Positions 1-11,782 of a stretch of DNA of 64,000 nucleotides are shown here, piece by piece. The position numbers and the translations under genes are program-made. Every line of letters begins with the position of its first letter. The first letter of the stretch is position 1. The notes under the pieces were generated by a model. It ran no database searches. It worked only from the letters and a program-made list of their open reading frames with translations, and was not told where the DNA came from. Origin of the DNA: Datisca glomerata (taxonomy: Eukaryota > Streptophyta > Magnoliopsida > Cucurbitales > Datiscaceae); the NCBI GenBank assembly GCA_003255025.1, contig QANY01005056.1, positions 124,001 through 188,000 of the forward strand. Reading direction: 5' to 3'.

Positions 1-538
1 TCTCTAAAACAAAAGTCATTAGCCTGATTAATAAACAGATCTTAATGAGTGAATCAAAAGATTCAATAGACATGCAAATGAGTTCATGATTACTCAAGAT
101 TCAGACTGATCTACATATGATCATTGAATTGATGTGTATTAGATCTTTATAATAAACGACACGTTAAAAAATATTAATTCACATAAGTCTTGTGATATAT
201 AATCATATTATATAAAATATTTTCACTAAGATGTCTATCCACACCAATGATCTGGATCTAGATCACACACATTCATAATGCTTAGTGAACTGTACTATCA
301 ACCATTCATTAAAGATTTCATACTTAATATGTTGCTGATAATTTTATTGATTATCTATGATTTTAATCCTCTCGTACTAATACAAGATCGTAGTTTCATT
401 AATGAATATGAAATCTTTAAATATTTATATAAATTATTCAACAATAATTTAAAAGAATAATTATAAGAAAAATGTAATCCTTTTTAAATTTCATATCAAA
501 ATGCCAGTACACATATTTTGAGGGCGTAACCCCCAACA
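1..538 (-). repeat. 3' LTR of copia-1 (truncated by window edge)
   Basis: On the minus strand the sequence starting at 538 reads TGTTGGGGGTTACGCC, a typical LTR start. The purine-rich tract GGGCAAGTGGGAGA lies just inside it and fits a polypurine tract. About 450 bp of this LTR matches 59888-60338 at the other end of the window, where the same LTR-to-polypurine junction occurs. The outer end of the LTR could not be placed. No gene is present. Confidence 0.6.
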
Positions 539-766
539 ATCTCCCACTTGCCCTAAAGAAAATATGACATCTCTCTTAATCCTATGTTTCACACATGATC
601 CTCAAACAACTTCGTAGGAAGTGTATTGGTCAATGGGTCAGCCCGGTTCAGAGTCGATTTCTGATCCAACATTATTTTCATAACAGTTATAGCACCTTGA
701 TGTATGACCCAGATGTCGACTCTCAACTATCCTCATATGATTCCTAATCAGTATATCTAGTGCGGT

Positions 767-1282
767 TTAGGTCTCCACCTGAATAAACAAGCATATAATT
801 TCTTGGTCTCCTAAGATACGGAGATTGTGCTTTACTGTAACCCAATATTCCAAACTCGTATTTGATTGATAACGATTGATAATTCCCAATGCATAATAGA
901 TGTACGATCTCGTACACAACATGACATACATGAGACTTTTAATTGCTGAAGCATAGTGAACCTTTCTCATATCCTTTTCCTCTTGAGGTGTCTTAGGACA
1001 TTGTTCCTTGGAGAGGATAATTTTATGTCTGGTAAGTTGTTGACCTTTCTTGGAGTTCTCTATAGAGAATCTTCCCAACACCTTATCAATATAAGATGCA
1101 TGAGAAAGTGCCAATAACTTGTTCTTTCTATTCGTTAGAATTTGGATGCCTAGAACATAGCTTGCTTCTCCTAAATCTTTCATTTGAAATTTTTCAGCTA
1201 ACCACTCCTTTACATTTGACAAAGTTTCTACATCATTCCCAATGAGTAGAATATCATCAAGATAAAGAACTACGAAAACCAC
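767..1282 (-). pseudogene. copia-1 reverse transcriptase fragment
   Basis: A 171-residue open stretch whose N-terminus carries YLDDILLIGND, the RT catalytic YxDD box as written in Ty1-copia elements. It is followed by the usual KEWLAEKFQMKDLGEASYVL segment. It continues toward the RNase H linker but ends early; the later RNase H part is degraded or absent before the LTR. It is separated from the RT N-terminal part (1460-1792) by stops and frameshifts. Confidence 0.8.
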
Positions 1283-1459
1283 TATCTTATCTTTGGTGTA
1301 TTTATAAACACATGCTTCGTCAACATTTTGCTCAAAGCCATAAGACTTTATAATCTCATCAAAAGTAAGATTACAAGATCTAGATGCTTGCTTTAATCCA
1401 TAATAGATTTAAGCAACTTTCACACTTTCTGATCTTGCCTTTTTGTATGAACCTTCTAG

Positions 1460-1792
1460 TTACATCATATATATGTTTTTTTCAAGAGAGTCATTCAGAA
1501 AAGCTATCTTGACGTCCATTAGCCATATCTCATTGTCAAAACTAATGGCTATGGACAAAAGGATGAGAATGGATTTTAGCATGGCCACAAGGGAGAATAT
1601 CTCTTCACAATCGACTCCCTCCCTTTGTGTATAGCCCTTGGCTATTAACCGTGCCTTGAAAGTTTCTACTTTCCCATCTGCACCTCTTTTCTTCTTGAAA
1701 ATCAATTTACATCCAATGGGCCTAACATCTTCAGGTGGATCTACAAGTTTCCAGACGAAATTGGAATACATAGATTCCAATTTTTGGTTCAT
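1460..1792 (-). pseudogene. copia-1 reverse transcriptase N-terminal fragment
   Basis: A 110-residue stretch containing KARLIAKGYTQREGVDCEEIFS and DVKIAFLND, the conserved start of copia RT (motif A region). The downstream RT part is in another frame. It has a counterpart at 61184-61460 in copia-2. This is a dead fragment. Confidence 0.8.
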
Positions 1793-2062
1793 GGCATCTT
1801 GTCATTTCTCCTTTTTAGGATCATTCATTGTTTCTTCATAAGATTATAGACCATCCTTATTAGTGTCTGACACTAGGACATGTGCCTCTAGTTTGTAGTG
1901 AACTGGTTATCTCAGAACCCTTCCAGTACGACGTTACACCGGGGTTTCCTTTGTAGGAACTGTAGTTTCTCTGATTTTTCGTTTATCAGTAGAAATTGAA
2001 GGTGGACTGATCTTATCAGTTGCTAATTCCTAGAGAACTATTTTTCTACGAGGTTTGTAGTT

Positions 2063-2851
2063 TTACATATAGTCATGCTCAAGAAATGTTGTATTTGTTG
2101 ACATAAACACCTTTTGATCATTGTGACTATAAAAATACCCATCTCTAGTCTCTAGAGAATATCCAATGAATATGCATACCGCAGACATTGAGTCTAACTT
2201 TCCAGTCTTGGGTCTAAGAATATGAGCTGGATACCCCCATATATGAAAATGACGCAAACTGGGTTTAGAGCCATTCCATAACTCTAAAGGAATTTTACTT
2301 ACAGACTTAGAGGGTACTACATTCAAAATGTAAGTTACTGTGTGTGGTTCATATCCCCAAAATGTAAGTGACAATGATTAGTAGCTTAACATCGACCTAA
2401 CCATATCCAATAATATTCAGTTTCTCCTCTATACAAGACCATTTTGCTGTGGTGTTCCAGGCGCTGTGAGTTGGGATAAGATTCCACACTCCAGAAAATA
2501 ATTCTTGAATTCTAAATCCAAGTATTCATCACCTCGATCGGATCGAAGGGTTTTCAATGATTTACCTAATTGCTTTTCAGCTTCAGGCTTGAAGTCTTTA
2601 AACTTTCCAAAAGTTTCAGACTTTCGATGCATTAGGTAACTATAACCATATCTTGAGTAGTCATCAATGAAAGTGACAAAATACTCATACTCACCTCTAG
2701 TTTGTACATTGATCGATCCACAGACATCACTACGTACTAACGCAAGTGGTTCTTTGGCTCTTTGGCCCTTTCCTGTGAATAGTCTCTTGGTCATTTTACC
2801 TTCTAGACAAGATTCACAAACAGGAAGAGTTTTAACTTTTAGCTCTCTCAA
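2063..2851 (-). pseudogene. copia-1 integrase fragments
   Basis: Two open stretches (2429-2851 and 2063-2374) cover the catalytic core and C-terminal part of a copia integrase. The core shows CESCLEGKMTKRLF from the zinc-binding pre-integrase region, then the DVCG and FIDDYSRYGY segments and RSDRGDEYL near the second acidic residue. The C-terminal stretch has the GYPAHIL and KLDSMSAVCIFIGY segments seen in these elements. A stop and frame change separate the pieces. Confidence 0.8.
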
Positions 2852-3423
2852 AGCACCATGCTTTGTTAACCTATTTAACCTATCTAGGTTAATATATCCA
2901 AACCTAGGATGCTATAAATGTGTGTTATCATCATGAGAAACTCTTTGTCGTTTGTTATTTTTAGGTTTTGCTAATTTAAATAATTTAGAATTATTTAACG
3001 CGCGTTCAGTTGGTTTAAGCATATATAACCCGTTTATAATTTTAACATGACAGATATCGAATCCATTCTTAAAAATAATCTTTTTTATTAATGAAAGAAA
3101 TTTCGAATAACTGTTCTTGCAAACATGAAAGAGAAATAAAATTTCTCGAAAAACCAGGATATCATAAAGATCGTTCAAAACTAAGTAATTATATCCAAAA
3201 AGTAAACGGAATGTCCCTAATGCTTTAGCTGACACGAGCGCACCACTGCCAACTCTCAAAACGACTTTGCCATCTGCCAACTCCCTTGATGAATCAGGCA
3301 TCTGCAAAGAAGAACATACATGGTTAGTGGCTCCTGAATCAAGTATTCAAAATGACAAATCATATTCTACTAAACAAGCTTCAAGTACAAGTAAATCATA
3401 TTTACCTTTCTTTTTCATACCCC

Positions 3424-4658
3424 ATTACTAAGCACCATGTAAAAGCGTTAGGGCATAACATATTCAAAACAAGCTTTCTTTCACAAGAACGTCAATTATC
3501 ATCGCTAGAAAATCGACCCACAAGATTTGAGAGATTATTAAACTCTAAATTAGAAACCAAAGAACCATAACTAATTCATTTATCAAAACAACACTAAGGC
3601 AAAGAAGCTAAACTTCAAGCATACCTGATTTGAAACTTACCACCTAAATGTGCCCTACAAAATCTGATGTAAAGCTACTTTGAAGAGATCCGAGCTAAGC
3701 ACTTCCGAGATTTCGGGATAAAGCTCTTTGGAAGCGAAACTGATTATTGGATTGCATTCCTCTGAGATAATACAGAGCAAATACCTTACTAACTATTATA
3801 TTAGCAACATTTCTCATGACTTCACTAATCCAAGTCAAGCTCAACACAAGTGCAATTATAATCAATGGTGGAAAATAAAATTTCAATGCTCCTATAACTG
3901 CTAAAATCCATAGAGACATCCATAGAGCCCCCTCCCTTCCCTCTCCTTTGTGGGTTTCTACTTGTTTTTATTTCGTAACAGATCATAACAAAACAAACTG
4001 CATTTAAAAGCCAATCATAGGAAATTTAAAGCATATTTTTTATTCTTAACAAAAAATCAAAGAACTAATGCGTTGTAAACAGAAAATTAGGGATTTACCC
4101 AAAACAAAGAGAAGCAGGGACTGAGAGAAGTTCGTTGAGATAAATCTATGACGTAGAGCTTAGATAGAGATCTTCGTGAGAGAGAGAAAGCTAAAATAAA
4201 TGGCCTCAAGAGAGAGCAGGTGGTGAGATAAAGTTGGACATAGTTGAGAAAGGGAGCTTCAAGAGAGAGCTTAGAGATAGAGAGTTACTAAAGAGAATCT
4301 GAAATAGAGAGCTGAGAGAGTTATAAGAGAGACATGCAAGAGAGGTAAAGAGAGAGCATTTCCTCTTAAAGAGAGAGCTTAACCTCGCGAAGAGAGAGTT
4401 TTGCCTCGCGAAGAGAGAGCTCTGTGAGCTTCTTCATAGAGAGAGCTGTGTGAGCATTTGAGAGAGAGAGAGAGAGCTGTGAGAAATATGAGGGTTTAGG
4501 ACAAAAGAGTTCAAATGTCCTTTGATTAATTATGCGGGTTTGAGATTTTTGTTCCCCGCCCCCATGCCCTGTGCAAAAATTCCCCATCTCATAGCATTTT
4601 AGAATAAAACGCGGTCCTTCATTGCTATTAAAGCACATAATTCTTGTAGATGTACAAC
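3424..4658. other. No gene seen; purine-rich AGAGAG tract at about 4110-4480
   Basis: No coding sequence could be supported here. The right half is an irregular GA-rich stretch in which AGAGAGAGCTT-like units recur between 4110 and 4480, including a near-exact doublet around 4370-4410 with CCTCGCGAAGAGAGAG. Short open frames here are low-complexity artefacts. Confidence 0.5.
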
Positions 4659-5535
4659 CTTTTCGTCTCTCTCCCTCTCTCATTTTACCGAACCCTAACC
4701 TAACCCTAATTGTAGCTCTCAGCTCACAATGTTGTAGCAAAGGTTAATTTTGGCCTTGAGGTTTTAATGCGTTGTTCTCATAGTGGTTGGATGTATGAGC
4801 TTGAAGGAACTGGAGCTTAGGACATTGGTGGAGTTGTTTTTGAGGTTCCTGGACTGGCAATGAAATAGTGCATTTTCTACATTACACAATGCAAACTTAC
4901 TGGCGTTCATACTTTATCTCAAGTAATTTTGTGTTTTCTTCATTACATTATATTTATGTCTTGTTAATAAGAAATGGTGTATGAGATGGTAAATGCTCAA
5001 TTGCTCAACAATATTTGGAGTTGGAACAATTAAGGGGCATCACTCAATATAGACTCGAGTAATTAAGGGTGTGCAGGTATCCCAAAAAAATTTTGTCATC
5101 CCAAAAATTATCCCAAATTGAGCGGGATGGGACATTTTTTTGCTCAGGTCAGGGATGGGACACAAGACAACTTAAAAAAAACTGACTTTGTCATGTCCTG
5201 TCCCATCTTGAAGTTTTTATACATAGCCATTGTTTTTAATTTTAACACTTAAGGCCATTTGATGATGGTTAAGTAAGAATTCTAAGAAAGTTAAGTTTCT
5301 GGGTAAGTTTAAATGGTAAAATTAGATGATAAGATTTTAAGATTTTAATGTTTGGTAACACATTTTAAAGTTAAAAAGTTACTGGAAAAAATATAATTAC
5401 CTTGTTTGATATGTAGAAAACTTAACTAAAATTGTTGGGAAAGTTTGGTAAAGTTATTGCAATATTTATATAAAGTATATAAGAGTAATAAAATTATTGA
5501 TTATTTATAATTTCTATTTTTTATCAAGTTTAAAA
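4659..5535. repeat. Unclassified repeat, copy 1 of 3 (partial)
   Basis: This segment matches 12715-13680 and 15385-16220. All three share a CT-rich start, CCCTAA motifs, the phrase TAGCTCTCAGCTCACAATG, an exon-like stretch ending TATCTCAAGTAA, and a terminal GC-richer part with GAGCGGGATGGGAC. Copy 1 lacks the roughly 0.9 kb upstream part found in the other two. Its exon-like frame contains an in-frame stop (after the residues FLDWQ). The GGGTGTG...GGGACGGGAC segment resembles subterminal hAT sequence, but no terminal repeat was paired. Confidence 0.7.
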
Positions 5536-5559
5536 CTTTTTGCAAACCTTCTGTTTCCA

Positions 5560-8500
5560 TTTTCAGATCATGATGTGGATTTGATCCTCTAGATTCGGTA
5601 CGAAAGTCAATATCCAATCGAGTATCTGAACGTGATGATTGACATCTCGATGAGGTCATGGTGTAATCCTACACGAATGCCATACTAAGGCATCTCTCTA
5701 TCTCCTATATTTGCAAACTTGCTATCTCTGATGTTACCATGACTCCACTATTTTGAGACTTATGAAAGCTATCACTTTCTTTGTAAGAAAAACAAATCCA
5801 TTAACATTGTATCCATCATACTTGTTCACCACAATATTTGGACATTGAGCTAACCATCTCAACTCTTCTGACGCATTATTTCCTATTTTGGTTATCTATT
5901 CATAAAAAGTATTCAACATCTATTGAACCATATATAATTAAATAATTCAAGTACATCTATTAAACTTACTTTAGATGTAAACCAATCAAGAAATTTATCA
6001 TGAATATGCGTTCGAATTCATTATGAGAAGGTCAACGGCTACGATGTTGTCTTTTATAATTATCAGCAAATTCTCTGCAATTATTTTAGATAAAGTAAGT
6101 ATCACGCTAAAGTAATAGCTTGGAAAAGGGATGTAAGTTTATTATCCAAGCTATATAGTTGAGCCTTAATTATGAAATGGATCAACCAACTTTTAATTAA
6201 ACAACACAAATCGATGTGCTTGTGTCAATGTGATGCTATCAACCACATCAGTTGTTACCTTCTTTGTTGGTCAGCCTAAAATAGGAAAGAGAGAAGTATT
6301 TTATGTTGTTTGCTCATCTATAAAATCATTATTCCTCATAGGCCAATTAAATTTTGTTTCCACTCCATCTAAATACCTTGAATAAAATGTTGTACACTCA
6401 TCCATAATGTAAGCCTCGGCAATTGAACCTTCAGGACGAGTAGTTTACCCAAATACCTAACACAAGTACAAGCAACCCGTACTGAGCAGATCACTCATTA
6501 AATGGAATTATAATTGAATGGTAAATATACTATGTCAATCTTACCTTTCAATTGGGTACATCCATCTATAGTGGACATGTCCTGTAATTTTTGCTTCAGA
6601 AGTCAAATGAACCATGATGGTGAAGAATGATAGCGGAAATGTCATTTCATTTGACAAAGTATGACAATAATACGATCCTGAAGTTTATCGATCATGTTCC
6701 TGCGAAGATTTTTTGAGCAAAATTATTTAAAGAACCAATTCAATTCAAATAACACTAAGTTCATTCAGTGATAGGACCCTCTTAGCGCGATCGGTAAAAA
6801 ATGCTCTGTGATGATGTGAGAATCATGACTTTTAAGAACTTGAATTTTACGATTCTTTGTATCAATACAATGAGACATATTTGAGGCATATCCGCCAGGA
6901 AGTCTGATGCTTTTTAATACTTGGCAAAACATATTTTTCTCTTCGAATTACATTGCAAAGGAAGCAGGCGGTAATGTAGACTTCTTTTTTGTTTTATCGA
7001 CCTTCGGATGAAGATGATGTTTTACATTCAGGACGCAAAGATCTAGACTTGCATTTAAATTATCTTTCGACTTCTATTGGTCGTTTAGAAGTGTTCTAAT
7101 AATGTTATCGCATACATTTTTTACATGCATCACATCAAGATTATGACGTATAAGATTAAACTCTCAATAAGGAAGTTCAAAAAATATACTCTTCTTTTTC
7201 TAATATTGAACACCAACTTCCTTTCTTTTTTTGCCAATCACTTCCTTTCCAAATATTACATTTATATCACGCACTTGTTCATAAATTGTAGACCTCGATG
7301 CTGAAATGGGAGGTGGTCTCTTCACAATAGTACCATTCAAAATTTTGGATATCGAAGCTAAATATATTATCATCCTCCAGATATCGTCGATGACCCATAA
7401 AGCAATACTTATTACTGTGCTTCAAGCGTATATGATGCGTGTCAAATGTACAATGAGGGCAGGCAAGACGTGAATGCGTATTCCATCCAGACAAGTTACC
7501 ATACGCAGGAAAATCATTGATTGTCCACAACAATGGTGCATGCATTTTAAAAATTTTCTTCTGCGATGCATTGTATGTATTTATACTAACCTCCGACAAT
7601 TCTTTTAGTTCTTTAATCAACGGTCACAAATACACATCAATTTTGTTACCTGCCATCTTACACCCAGGAATGAGTGTAGACAGTATGAAATTTGTTTGCT
7701 TCATGCACATCCAAAGAGGTAAATTGTATGAAATTAAGATTACATGCCAAGTATTATAACTCGTACTCTTGTTTCTGAATAGGTTGAAGCCATCACTAGC
7801 TAACACCAACCTAACATTACGTGGTTCCGAATAAAATTCTTTGGAGTTATCATAAAAAACCTTCCAAGCATATGAGCCAGCAAGATGTCTCAAAACATCA
7901 TCCTTAGGGCGTCCCTCACGGTGCCATCTTATACTTTCAGTAGTTTTAGAGGACATGTATAATCTTTGCAATCTGTATTTTAGAGGAAAGTAACGCAATA
8001 TTTTGGCAGGTAATTTCTTCACTTTCTTTTTTCTTTGAGGCATACAATTTGTTTCATTGGTAACACATCTTAAAATACAACGATCACATAGTTGGTCTTT
8101 CTATTTTTCTTTCCAATACAACATACAATCATTGGAGCACGCATCTATTTGTCATACCCAAGTCCTAATTTTTGAATCAGTTTTTTTGCTTCATAAAATG
8201 TATTTGGAAGTTAAACACCCGTAGGAAATGCTCTATTTAACAATTCAAGAAGGGAAGAAAATGATTTGTCACTTAATCCATTAAGACATTTAATGTGATA
8301 TAGGTTCACAATAAATGACAATTTGGAGAATTCTTCACATCCAGGATATAGTGGTTGTTTACTATCTTTAACCAAATCGTAAAAGTCCTTAACATCAAAA
8401 TTATCCCCGAATTCCCTCATTCTTTCATCTACATAATCAACCGGTTGTTGTGATGGAATAAAGTTTGAACCATGTTCATTATTCAATAAATTACTAAATG

Positions 8501-10437
8501 CATCATGCAACAAATCATGCATATCATTATCATCCTCTTGACATAATAATGGTGTTTCTACATGTGCTCTATTATTAGCAATGACTTCAGATGATATACC
8601 AATTCCGGATGAAGTAGTCACCGCTGACTCCCCATGAAAATACCAACATGTATAACCACTTATAATCCTATTACATATCAGGTGTTCGTGGATGACGTCT
8701 CTAGTCTTACGATAACAATGAACACGTTGGTAACAAGGACACGATATATATCCATCACTCGATCCTCTCTCAAAGGAAATGTTCAAAAACCGATCTACTC
8801 CATCTTGATATTCCTTACTAGATTTTGGTTTTGTCATCCAACTCTTATCCATTGCAGCTCTCAAAAGATATTTTATAAATGAATCTTGAGCTGTCCAAAT
8901 CATGTTATAATTAAGTAAATTTTCAAAGTATTTATGAAAAATCCAAAGAAATTAAAACTAACTACCGACTTTAGTGTAATTAAGATCATATTTGTTTCAC
9001 ATTAATTTTCCTTTAGGATTTAAAATATGTTTTATAGAGAAATAATATTTAAGAAAATTGTTGAGAGGATGAATCAACTCAAGCACTGAGTCAAAGGCTC
9101 TCTCCTAGTATTCTGTTGGAAAGTTCAACAATGAAAGCGCGCAACACGCGTTTTGTCAATGCTAGCATATTTTAAACAATAGGGACCCAATTGAAGTTGT
9201 CCACACTCCATAATGGTTCCACTATACAAAATGCAGAATACTGAGCAGTAGAAAAGGAGAAGGAAGAAAACAAACGCAGCCAAAGAGGGAACTCATTTTC
9301 CTTTGTATTTTAGTTGGATTCGTTCCAACAAAAATAAAAGCATTCATAAAAACAATAACCTCTAATATTAAATAATCCCTAAAACAGAACAATCAAAGGT
9401 AAATAATCCCTAAATGCTCTCTTCAACAAATCACAAGAACAACTAGAACCACAACCACATAAACCCCAACATAATCATAAATGCTCCCTCTAAGGACAAC
9501 ATAAAATAAAAAAAAACCAAACCCACAAAAATACATAATGGAAATAACTAAAAGTCATAAATCTTTCCGATCAAACTCGTCATAACAGAACAACACAGAT
9601 AATCAAATAGGAAACACAAAAATACACAATGAAAATAACTAAAATTCACAAATCTTTTCCATCAAACTCATCATAACAGAACAACACAGATAATTAAATA
9701 GGAAACTGAAACTTACCGACCAAGAATTTAGCAAGAAACCCATGTACAAATCGGGGCTGGGCGGGGATGAGCTACAACGAGTAGGACGCGGGTTGAGCCA
9801 CGACAGAGCTACAGTTGAGCAACCTCTTTCGGGACTGAGATTGCCTGTCGAAGTTCACAAAAGATGAGGACCACAGGATGAGGTCGAGCCTGAGCTACAC
9901 TAGCAAGGATGACCACCGTATGGTGCTGAGGTCATTTGTTGTCAAAGTTCGCTGATGCGGGAAGAAGGGGAAGGCGGGGGAAAATAAGGAAGAAGGCAGA
10001 GGAAAATGGGGAAGAAGGCAGGCGCGGGTCGTTAAAATTAATTTAGGGTTCTCTATTGCTATAGTTTTTAAAAATTATAGCAATAGAACATATCTCATCG
10101 GTTCGGTCAAACCGTCGGTAAAACCGGTTGAGTTTCTCACCTAAACGCGATGGTTCAGCCAAACCATCACAACAAAAGGTCTAACAAGTACCTCTGTCCC
10201 GACAGTTAACCTAAATAGTCGTAATATGTGTGTAAAAAAGGTTTATTCTCGGTGCTTCATTAAAAATGTTGGCATATCTTAGACAATTCTGATGGTTTGC
10301 ATAAAATCGTTGGAATAGATCCCACATTTGTGACAGTTAGGTAAACTGTCACAATTACTTCTCCTTTTAAACAATTAACGACGATTTAACAAACTGTCCC
10401 CGTATAACCGTCACAATATTATATTTTTCTTGTAGTG
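5560..10437 (-). mobile_element. CACTA/En-Spm element, decayed, left end missing
   Basis: The right end reads TTTTTCTTGTAGTG up to 10437, the reverse complement of the CACTACAAGAAAAA terminus typical of plant CACTA elements. Just inside it are repeated GTCACAA / TTGTGACAG motifs in both orientations (10310-10420), as expected for subterminal repeats. A GC-rich leader (about 9720-10030) ends at a donor-like GGTCG|GTAAGT on the minus strand. Transposase remnants (TNP2 type) follow on the minus strand. No CACTA terminus was found near 5560, so the left end is probably deleted or too diverged to see. Confidence 0.8.
5745..8903 (-). pseudogene. TNP2-type CACTA transposase remnant
   Basis: Reading leftwards on the minus strand: a transposase-associated N-terminal domain (8620-8903) with MDKSWMTKP and YISCPCYQRVHC; the TNP2 transposase domain (about 6800-8050) with RNVRLVLASDGFNLFRNKS, LACPHCTFDTHHIRL, GHRRYL and HNLDVMHVKNVCDNI; a DUF4218-like part (about 6060-6700) with LPGGYASNMSHCID upstream and a RWMYP-like segment; and a DUF4216-like piece (5745-5880) with NKYDGYNVNGFVF. 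The longest intact stretch is 230 residues; many stops and frameshifts separate the parts. In active elements this protein binds the ends and cuts the element out. Here it is clearly dead. Confidence 0.85.
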
Positions 10438-11782
10438 AAAGTTTATACAGTTAGACTACAAGTAGCTACATAAAATATTTATTTTTATATTATATTGTAA
10501 ATGTTTGTTTTAGAGTGTGAACCTTTTGTAAATAGAGTATTATTTATTAGATGACTCTTTCAAAATGACAATTATTTTAAGAAACAATGATGTAGTATCA
10601 TAAGATGGTTAGATATGCTATGATTTGATAGTTGAGATTAAAAAGCAAACTCAAATGATATTAGGTGATGGTAATCGCTAATATGTCGTTGAGATCGAGA
10701 GTCAAGAATAATAAAGGAGAGGAAAAACCAAGAAGATGATCCATATCCCATAATAATATGGATTATTAAAATTATGAGAATGGTTAAATAGGAAAAATTA
10801 GGGTTAATGCCTGATGAAAAGAAGATTTTTATGTTACGAAAAATGACAAAAAAGCCAAATTTCTAGTTAAAACTATAAAAATGACCAATTTTTTTTTTTT
10901 TGCAAAAATGATCAAAAATGGCCAAAGTAAAAAAAAATTATGAAAATTACACGGATGTAAATAGGTGGTTTGCATCTACGCCTGTATAAATCTGTAAGCA
11001 AATTGTTTACTACGGTCATTTTTGCAAAAGAGAAGTTTTTCAGCCACGGTTTTAGCTAGAAAGTTGATAATTTTTACAGTTCTCCCTTTATGTTATTGGA
11101 GCACAATGAAGATGTCGTTCGAGCGCATGAGTGACTTCAACGACAGGTTAATTTAAACACATGGTTATGAAATTCTTTTTGTGTCCCACTTTACATTACA
11201 ATGCCAAGTCTCCAAATATTATCTTATGAGTCATGCAGAAACAAAAGAAATACGATGTATGTATGTAAAGTACAATGTCGTTTTATCCAATAAGTGATCA
11301 GATATTTTTTCTGTCAAACTTGGGTTGGACCTTGGACCATTTCCCTTACTTTCTCTGGAAAGCTAGACGTCCCATTTTGGACCACAATTAATAGTGAAAA
11401 GATTATGGGAATTTACAGTAAATATGCCATTTATTTTTGTTGTTAAAGAGGGTGGCTTGAAATATTTTCATTTGCACAAATAAACAGTACAAGTTTAAGT
11501 TAGAGTGTATTGTTACTATTATATCTTTATTAAAGATTTAGTTGGATTGTTGTTCTACATTAATATCCTTATTAACTCTATTATTTAGGAAAACCAATTT
11601 CTCCTAACGTTGAACAATTGCTAACCCTAAAAATGGCAGTCATTAACATCTAACTAAATATACAATCGTCGATGTTATTTTCAGTGGCGATATCAATGAT
11701 TTTAGTAAGTTTGATATGATTCTTGAGTTTTTTGTTATCTCTCTTTGTTTCTTTATTGGTACACTCTCATACATCTATTCTT
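10438..11782. other. No gene seen, AT-rich
   Basis: AT-rich sequence outside the CACTA terminus. No open frame with recognisable content, no LTR and no tandem array. A T-run and A-rich stretch occur at about 10880-10940. Confidence 0.5.

Larger units (their letters stand above)
539..3423 (-). mobile_element. copia-1: decayed Ty1-copia retrotransposon, protease to reverse transcriptase
   Basis: Read on the minus strand, the order is protease, integrase, reverse transcriptase, which is the Ty1-copia order. A protease motif with DSGATNH lies at about 3330. Integrase core pieces with SDVCGSINVQTRGEYEYFVTF and DDYSRYGY lie at 2429-2851, and the integrase C-terminal part at 2063-2374. The RT N-terminal part is at 1460-1792 and the YLDDILLIGND active-site region at 767-1282. 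Frames are broken between all of these pieces, so no polyprotein can be made. Homology to copia-2 stops abruptly at about 3423, so gag and the 5' LTR are missing. The element is old and inactive. The family call rests on domain order and motifs. Confidence 0.85.

Noticed and set aside
4685..4715. Telomere-like CCCTAA motifs (also near 12650, 12750, 15425)
   Set aside because: Only two or three units in each place, embedded in a CT-rich leader of a repeat; more like telo-box promoter words than telomeric arrays.
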